The notes below the pieces were generated by a model. The model searched no databases. It was not told the DNA's origin and was given only the letters and a program-made list of their open reading frames with translations. Positions 59,285 to 64,000 of a stretch of DNA of 64,000 nucleotides are shown here, in pieces. Position 1 is the first letter of the stretch, and every line of letters begins with the position of its first letter. The stretch comes from an uncultured Spirochaetaceae bacterium (GTDB taxonomy: Bacteria; Spirochaetota; Spirochaetia; Treponematales; Treponemataceae), in NCBI GenBank assembly GCA_902792795.1, contig CADBBB010000005.1, positions 24,608-88,607 of the forward strand. Reading direction: 5' to 3'. The position numbers and the translations under genes are program-made.

Positions 59285-60401
59285 CTAGTCAGAGTCTTTT
59301 GCAAGACGGACAGCCGCGCCTTTATAGCGGGTCCAATTGGGGAATTCGTTAGAGAAACCTGAACTGGTAAAACTTGCGTTATACGCCGAATACGTGTTGC
59401 TGCTAGTAGCTGACCAATAGAATCCAACATCAAGCGTATCCACTGATGAGCCATCGCGCCTTCCTGTTACAGGAAGGAAGACCGCGCCGGCGCTTTCCAT
59501 AACCGCCCATTGTTCGGCAGTGTAAGAATTGGTTGTATATTCGCTTGCGGCTCCAGCGGTAAAGCTAACGCCTGCCGGGAGCGTCCAGGCGTCAGGAAGA
59601 AGAATCCAGCCAGCCACATTGTTTACTGTCGCGGCGCCTTTTTTGCTGTCAGCGCCCGCGCGAGTTTTTACAACATAATTCCATTCGTCCATGGTAAGCG
59701 TTCGCCAGCCGTAGTTGGCGACGTTTCCGCCGTTACTGATGGCATTAGTTCCCCAGTCGTTGAGCGCCTCGCCGGCAACGTTTCCGTAATCACTGTTGGT
59801 TTGGCTGTTGGAAATTCCAAAGGCCGCCATGCCTGTGAATTCGGAATTCGCGCCAACCCAGCCAAAGAGGTCAACCGAACCGTTACCAGAAACAGTTCCG
59901 TTGCCGTCGATTGAAGTGTTGGCGGCCGCGTCGCCTACAGCGTCATACTGATGGTCGGCAAAAGACCAAGTCCATGACGAGCCGTTGTATGTCGCCCGCA
60001 GGTTTCCCTTTGAAAAGTAAACCTTCTTTGTCTCGCTCACGCTGAACAAGCCGTCGATTCCGCCAGCAGTATTGTAGTAAGTTGCCGCAACCGTAACGTT
60101 GCTCGCAGGCATTTTGAACGTGGTCTCCACGCTTGTCTCGCTGGCAAAGGTCACGCCCGTGGTCAAACTTATCCACTTGCCAAAGACCTTTCCGGACTCC
60201 GGGGCGTTGGCTTTGACTGTGATTGTAGCGCCGGCGGCCGCCTTTGTCGGAGTGGCCGTTCCGTTTGTGAAGGTCTGGACTACAGGAATGTATGGCGTGT
60301 CGCTTGAATTGTTGCATCCAGCGGCGAAAAGCGCCAACATGGCTAAAATGGAAAGGCTAGCTAATACCCCCCCCCCTACAAAAATTTAGTAATCTTCTCA
60401 T
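59285..60401 (-). CDS. Phase-variable DUF1566/FISUMP-like surface lipoprotein (out of frame here by a G10 tract)
   Basis: AAGGAGAG lies 5 nt before the ATG at 60401. From there MRRLLNFCRGG is read into a run of ten Gs (60376-60367) and the frame ends at TAG a few codons later. With nine Gs the frame joins VLASLSILAMLALFAAGC, giving a perfect lipoprotein signal and then the long open frame: an InlB-like module (about 30-95, TFKMPASNVTVAATY) and a C-terminal domain with YGWRTLTMDEWNYVV, GFYWSATSSN and AAVRLAKD. The tract thus acts as an on/off switch, and this copy is off. Translation might still start weakly at the ATG at 60340, without a proper signal peptide. Confidence 0.82.
60367..60376 (-). 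repeat. Poly-G tract (G10) inside a signal-peptide coding region
   Basis: Ten consecutive Gs in the sense strand, 25-34 nt after the ATG at 60401. No other homopolymer G/C run of this length was seen in the window. Confidence 0.92.
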
Positions 60402-60530
60402 GCGTTCTCTCCTTGCATGCTTGAATCTTGCGCGCGCATCAATTTATAAAACCGCGCAAACAATGCGTTATTTTAGCACGGCTTTTTCCAAAACGCAAGG
60501 AATTTTTTATTCTACCGCGCGCAAAAAAAT

Positions 60531-60559
60531 TTGCTCCATCGCAAATTCCGTGTTATAAT
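60531..60559 (+). promoter_or_regulatory. Promoter of the PPK2 gene
   Basis: TTGCTC (60531-60536), 17-nt spacer, TATAAT (60554-60559) with an extended -10 TG. The leader ends in AAGGAGGAG, 4 nt before the ATG. Confidence 0.6.
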
Positions 60560-60582
60560 TATAAAAATACAAGGAGGAGATT

Positions 60583-61569
60583 ATGTCAGACATATTGAAG
60601 GAATACCGCTACGACGGAAGCGAAAAGCTCAACCTTAAAAAAGTTTGCCACGATTCAGGCGACCGCAAGGAACAAAAGGCAAAGCTGATAAAAAAGACCG
60701 AAAAAAACTTGCAGGAAATCGCCGACTTGCAAGAAAAGCTTTACGCCGAATCCAAGGAATCGGTTTTGATCGTCTTGCAGGCCTTGGACGCGGCGGGCAA
60801 GGACAGCACCATAAAGCACGTTCTTTCCAGCGTGAATCCGCAAGGCATAATCGTCCACAGCTTTAAAGGCCCCAACTCGACGGAAGAAAGCCACGACTTT
60901 TTGTGGCGCTACCACAAGCGCCTGCCCAGCCGCGGCATCATGTGCATTTTCAACCGTTCCTACTACGAGGAAGTTTTGGTCGTAAACGTCCACGAATTTT
61001 GGAAGGGCTACAAGATGCCAAAACGCACGCTGACAAAAGACTACATCAAGAACAAGTACAAGGACATTTGCTCTTGGGAAAACTACCTTTACGGGAACGG
61101 ATACCGCATCGTAAAATTTTTCTTGAACCTTTCAAAGGACGAGCAAAAAAAGCGCTTCTTGGAACGAATCGACCGCAAGGAAAAGAACTGGAAGTTCAGC
61201 CCCAACGACATAAAGGAGCGCGCTTACTGGGACAAGTACCAAGAGGCGTTTGAGGACGCTATCAACGCCACTAGCACCAAGGACTGCCCTTGGTACGTTT
61301 TGCCGGCCGACCAAAAGTGGTACACGCGCTACCTTGTAAGCGAAGTTTTGGTACAGACCCTGCGCGACATCGCGCCCGAATTCCCAAAACTTCCCGACGA
61401 CGACAAGAACCGCTTGGCCGACTGCAAGGCGCTTCTTGAAGCGGAAGGCGGAAGCGTTCCCGCCAAAAAGGAAGCGAAAAAAGAAAAGGCGCCCAAAGCG
61501 GAAAAGCCCAAGAAAGAAAAGAAAGAGAAGAAGTCCAAGAAGGAAGCGAAAGACGCGGACAAAAAATGA
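60583..61569 (+). CDS. ppk2: Polyphosphate kinase 2 family protein with Lys-rich tail
   Basis: 328 residues. The PPK2 core (about 1-270) has the Walker A-like ALDAAGKDSTIKHV, FKGPNSTEESHDFLWRYHK, FNRSYYEEVLVVNVHEFW and NWKFSPNDIKERAYWDKYQE. PPK2 transfers phosphate between polyphosphate and nucleoside mono- or diphosphates in the cytoplasm. The last 40 or so residues are a Lys/Glu/Ala-rich tail (KKEAKKEKAPKAEKPKKEKK type), outside the family core. It could bind polyphosphate or other acidic polymers. Whether class I (NDP), II (AMP) or III cannot be told safely. Confidence 0.88.
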   Translation: MSDILKEYRYDGSEKLNLKKVCHDSGDRKEQKAKLIKKTEKNLQEIADLQEKLYAESKESVLIVLQALDAAGKDSTIKHVLSSVNPQGIIVHSFKGPNSTEESHDFLWRYHKRLPSRGIMCIFNRSYYEEVLVVNVHEFWKGYKMPKRTLTKDYIKNKYKDICSWENYLYGNGYRIVKFFLNLSKDEQKKRFLERIDRKEKNWKFSPNDIKERAYWDKYQEAFEDAINATSTKDCPWYVLPADQKWYTRYLVSEVLVQTLRDIAPEFPKLPDDDKNRLADCKALLEAEGGSVPAKKEAKKEKAPKAEKPKKEKKEKKSKKEAKDADKK

Positions 61570-61625
61570 TTGAAAGCCCGCGACAATCGCGGCAATCAAT
61601 ATAGAAAATTCTTAGGAGGAATTTT

Positions 61626-61847
61626 ATGGCAAAGAGCAGCTTGAAAGGCTTGGATTGGATTGTCAAAATCATCTTGGTTTTGGTTTATGACGTTTACGGA
61701 ATTTTGCGCCGACTCACAAGCGGAAAGCCGGTTCCAATCATCGTCGGCTTGTTGCAGATTTTCACGGTGAACCTTGCCGGAATCATTTGGCTGATTGACT
61801 TGATTACAGTCATCTTCAGCAAAGAAGTTACGGTCTTGGCGGACTAA
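61626..61847 (+). CDS. Small inner-membrane protein, unknown function
   Basis: 73 residues with two hydrophobic segments (IVKIILVLVYDVYGILRRL and IIVGLLQIFTVNLAGIIWLI). AGGAGG lies 7 nt before the ATG. It starts 56 nt after the PPK2 stop and ends 7 nt before apbE. No family recognised. Confidence 0.65.
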   Translation: MAKSSLKGLDWIVKIILVLVYDVYGILRRLTSGKPVPIIVGLLQIFTVNLAGIIWLIDLITVIFSKEVTVLAD

Positions 61848-61854
61848 GAGCGCC

Positions 61855-62973
61855 GTGTTCATTACCAAAATTTCCGCCGCAAAAATCGTTTGCAAGACCT
61901 TAATTGCGGCGGCCGTTCTTTTATTTTCAGGCTGCGAGAGACAGATGGCTCCGCAGTCTGAATTTGTTTTGGGAACGGTGTGTTCCATAAATCTTTACGA
62001 GGCGGGAAGCGCGGATCTTTACGGAACGCTTTTTTCCCGCCTTCGCCAGTTGAACGACATCTTCAACAATTATTCCGACTCGTCCGAAATTTCGCGCGTC
62101 AACCAAAACGCCGCCGCCTCGCCCGTCCATGTGAGCCAAGATTTTTTTGTCGTCCTAAAAACCGCGCTGGACTTCGCCCGCTTGACAGGCGGCGCCTTTG
62201 ACCCAACCGTCGGCCCGCTGGTAAAGCTTTGGGGTTTTGGAAAAGAACCGCGCGTTCCCAGCCAAGAAGAAATCGACGCGGCCAAAAAACTTGTGGGCTG
62301 GCAAAATGTTTTGATTGACCAAAACCGCGCGGCGAACGCAAGCCCAAAAGAGTTGGAGGCGCCCGCCTCAAACGACAAGGGTTCGCAAGACCAAAATCCC
62401 GCCGCCGGGCCGTACGTCCGCTTTACAAAAAGCGGCGTCCGCCTGGACCTCGGCGCGATAGCGAAAGGCTACGCGGCGGACTGCTTGGTTGACATATTGC
62501 GCGAGCGGGGCGTCCAGCGCGCCTCGCTTTCCTTGGGCGGAAACGTTTACGTTTACGGCAAAAAGCCCGGCGGCTCTTTGTGGAACGTTGCCGTCCGCAA
62601 CCCGGAAAAGCCCGGCCAAAACAGCTTTATGCTAAAAACGCAAAACGCCACGGTCGTCACAAGCGGCGCCTACGAACGCTTTTTTGTTCAGGACGGAAAA
62701 ACTTACGGCCACATCATTGACCCGGCCACAGGCTTTCCAGCCCAAAGCGGCTTGGCCAGCGTAACGATTGTAAGCCAAAACAGCATGGTCGCCGACGCGC
62801 TAAGCACAAGCCTTTTTGTTTTGGGAAAAGAAAAAATTCCCGCCATAAAAAAAAGCGCGCTGGCCGGCGACTTTGATTGCGTCTTGGTTGACGAAAGCGG
62901 AAAGGCCTGGGCAAGCGAAGGCCTAAAAGGCCGCCTTACTCCGCTTGGCGGCGCGAATATTGAATGGTTTTAG
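61855..62973 (+). CDS. apbE: FAD:protein FMN transferase (ApbE lipoprotein)
   Basis: 372 residues from a GTG start; lipobox LLFSGC (Cys at about residue 25). ApbE motifs are intact: VRLDLGAIAKGYAADCLV, LSLGGNVYVYGKKPGG, TSGAYERFF, GHIIDPATGFPAQSGLASV and MVADALSTSLFVLG. The enzyme transfers FMN from FAD onto Thr residues of exported flavoproteins such as Rnf and Nqr subunits. Residues about 155-180 (NASPKELEAPASNDKGSQDQ) are a disordered insert that varies in the family. No flavoprotein partner is in the window. Confidence 0.9.
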   Translation: MFITKISAAKIVCKTLIAAAVLLFSGCERQMAPQSEFVLGTVCSINLYEAGSADLYGTLFSRLRQLNDIFNNYSDSSEISRVNQNAAASPVHVSQDFFVVLKTALDFARLTGGAFDPTVGPLVKLWGFGKEPRVPSQEEIDAAKKLVGWQNVLIDQNRAANASPKELEAPASNDKGSQDQNPAAGPYVRFTKSGVRLDLGAIAKGYAADCLVDILRERGVQRASLSLGGNVYVYGKKPGGSLWNVAVRNPEKPGQNSFMLKTQNATVVTSGAYERFFVQDGKTYGHIIDPATGFPAQSGLASVTIVSQNSMVADALSTSLFVLGKEKIPAIKKSALAGDFDCVLVDESGKAWASEGLKGRLTPLGGANIEWF

Positions 62974-62987
62974 GGATAAGAAGAAGA

Positions 62988-63317
62988 TTAATTACCTTCG
63001 CTTAAAGCCTTGTCTAAATCTCTTCTTCCATAAATAACATGAATCACAGTTGCAAACTCATCTTCGCCAACTTTATTCACTACATAAAATATCGAATAAT
63101 TATTTACAGAAAAATAGCGAACTCCTCGCGAACGCCAAGGCTCGTTTGGATATAGATGGTAACTTTCACTCATAAATTCCAAATCTTCCATAGCTGAATA
63201 AAGTCTTCCCAAAACAGAATCAGCGTTTATCTCTGATTGAAGAACATTTAGAACATACGAATAAATATTTGAAAGATCTTCCTCAGCTTGGGCTGAGATT
63301 ACTACTTGACAATGCAT
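62988..63317 (-). CDS. RelE/ParE-family toxin
   Basis: 109 residues. The fold is recognised by the N-terminal VVISAQAEEDLSNIYSYVLN and the C-terminal GVRYFSVNNYSIFYVVN, then TVIHVIYGRRDLDKAL. In ParE/RelE toxins this layout targets gyrase or the ribosome. It overlaps the preceding gene by one base (TAATG), so it is a two-gene unit with the antitoxin. Confidence 0.82.
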   Translation of the reverse strand: MHCQVVISAQAEEDLSNIYSYVLNVLQSEINADSVLGRLYSAMEDLEFMSESYHLYPNEPWRSRGVRYFSVNNYSIFYVVNKVGEDEFATVIHVIYGRRDLDKALSEGN

Positions 63318-63553
63318 TACGCAAAACGCCTCTTTATATCAGCGAACGTTTCTTTTAAAGGCTTTGTCCTGCCGTGAAGCATGTCGTCATATCCCTTTTG
63401 CATTTTTAAATTAAACTCATCATCATTTTCCATAAGAGAATTCATCTTGCTCAATCCATACTGATAAAGAAGAAAAGTCATATATTTTGAAACATCTTCA
63501 AGGCAAGCCTCTGGCAAAGTTTTTACTTGTTCAACAACAGCTTCGTAAGACAT
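63317..63553 (-). CDS. Antitoxin-like partner of the RelE/ParE-family toxin
   Basis: About 78 residues, helical and acidic in the middle (VVEQVKTLPEACLEDVSKYM, FLLYQYGLSKMNSLMEND, DEFNLKMQKGYDDML), ending in KRRFA. Its size, tight coupling and order (antitoxin first) fit a RelB/ParD-like role, although no DNA-binding motif is obvious. A strong AGGAGGCG site lies 5 nt before the ATG at 63553, which fixes the start. Confidence 0.7.
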   Translation of the reverse strand: MSYEAVVEQVKTLPEACLEDVSKYMTFLLYQYGLSKMNSLMENDDEFNLKMQKGYDDMLHGRTKPLKETFADIKRRFA

Positions 63554-63602
63554 ATCGCGCCTCCTGCCTAGATTATAGCGCGCTTTTAGCTTTATGTCAT
63601 CA

Positions 63603-63637
63603 AAAAAAATTGCCCGCGCTAAGGCGGGCAATTTTTT
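63603..63637. terminator. Terminator upstream of the toxin-antitoxin pair
   Basis: AAAATTGCCCGC-GCTAAG-GCGGGCAATTTT hairpin with A- and T-runs on both sides. It would stop transcripts from either direction. It lies just upstream of the antitoxin gene, so the toxin pair has its own promoter between 63554 and 63600 or depends on read-through. Confidence 0.8.
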
Positions 63638-63746
63638 TTACATTTCTCCAATGCAGCCTGTCTTACGCGGCAGCCTTCTTCTTAAAGTACAGCAATGTCG
63701 CGATCATCGCGGCCTAGCGCCCGCCACGGCGCGGGGCGGCCGGCCT

Positions 63747-64000
63747 TTATTCCACCTTTAACAATTCCATCTTCTTGTCCAGAGACCTTATGTATTCTTC
63801 CTTGTAGATTTTGTCGGCCTGGGCGTTGAAGCGCGTCTTTATGCCGCTGACAATTGTCTTTGCCTCGTCATACTTAATTTCGCTGACCTTTGGAAGGTAT
63901 GTCCGCGAATAGCAGAACGTCTTTCCGCCGGACTCAAACTGGACGACCACAATCACATACAGCTCCGGCCGCTTTTTTGGTATTGCCCAGCAGACTCTGC
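63747..64000 (-). CDS. C-terminal part of an unrecognised protein (runs off window)
   Basis: The frame is open from the window edge. The last 84 residues read RVCWAIPKKRPELYVIVVV, FESGGKTFCYSRTYLPKVSE, then a helical, charged end (FNAQADKIYKEEYIRSLDKK). It is soluble-looking, with a beta pair then helices. No family could be assigned from this part. Confidence 0.55.
   Translation of the reverse strand, partial: RVCWAIPKKRPELYVIVVVQFESGGKTFCYSRTYLPKVSEIKYDEAKTIVSGIKTRFNAQADKIYKEEYIRSLDKKMELLKVE

Noticed and set aside
63640..63740. 14-codon minus-strand frame (MIATLLYFKKKAAA)
   Set aside because: It looks like the end of a membrane protein, but a stop codon lies directly upstream in frame. 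Too short to call.

Overview
The window looks like a chromosomal segment of a host-associated spirochaete, most likely a Treponema of the gut, rumen or oral type. This rests on the mix of many exported lipoproteins and small outer-membrane barrels, BspA-like leucine-rich-repeat and DUF1566-like surface lipoproteins, pyruvate phosphate dikinase, a GH94 cellobiose phosphorylase, orphan CheB-like and PilZ proteins, and moderately GC-rich genes interrupted by AT-rich accessory patches. No rRNA, tRNA, intact transposon or CRISPR array was found. The species assignment is inference.

Layout. 1-1534: edge of an aminotransferase gene, its Lrp/AsnC regulator and shikimate kinase. 1531-4364: accessory patch with a HigB/HigA-like toxin-antitoxin pair and its operator, an XRE-gene remnant, nfu-slyD, and an XRE regulator overlapping an ATPase fragment. 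4365-10757: AT-rich run of six exported or membrane proteins (ankyrin protein, LPP20-like lipoproteins, a CsgG/FlgO-like protein and its paralogue, a barrel) plus one very small protein. 10780-19098: cation/proton antiporter, lytic transglycosylase, Hsp70-SBD/LysM protein, barrel, PilZ and RlmM-like methyltransferase. 19202-28061: an Rpn-family gene lacking its nuclease core, then two large fibronectin-III lipoproteins, a small lipoprotein and a barrel. 28101-44868: hybrid histidine kinase, M14-like pair, HU, YhbY, CheB domain, glpK, cellobiose phosphorylase, RsmE, one-POTRA barrel, and an OmpR-type two-component system facing a His-rich repeat protein. 44939-53241: InlB-repeat lipoprotein, ppdK with a histone H1-like tail, a sodium symporter and queH. 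53238-64000: diguanylate cyclase, orphan substrate-binding lipoprotein, metA, two surface lipoprotein genes with simple-sequence repeats, PPK2, ApbE, a RelE/ParE toxin-antitoxin pair and the end of a further gene.

Most notable are two neighbouring surface lipoprotein genes that both carry hypermutable tracts. The gene at 59285-60401 has a G10 tract inside its signal peptide and is out of frame here; G9 would restore a textbook lipoprotein signal. The gene at 57277-58851 has about eleven CAAT units immediately after a good promoter, followed by a terminator-like hairpin just before its Shine-Dalgarno site, and its body is made of near-identical LRR repeats. Together they look like a phase- and antigen-variation locus.

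Two genome-wide signals also stand out. At least sixteen genes have a -10 box 6-12 nt (usually 6-7) before the start codon, often as TGCGC-TATAAT, which implies leaderless mRNAs. A family of nested inverted-repeat elements sits between genes at three places, and two copies show a compensatory base-pair change.
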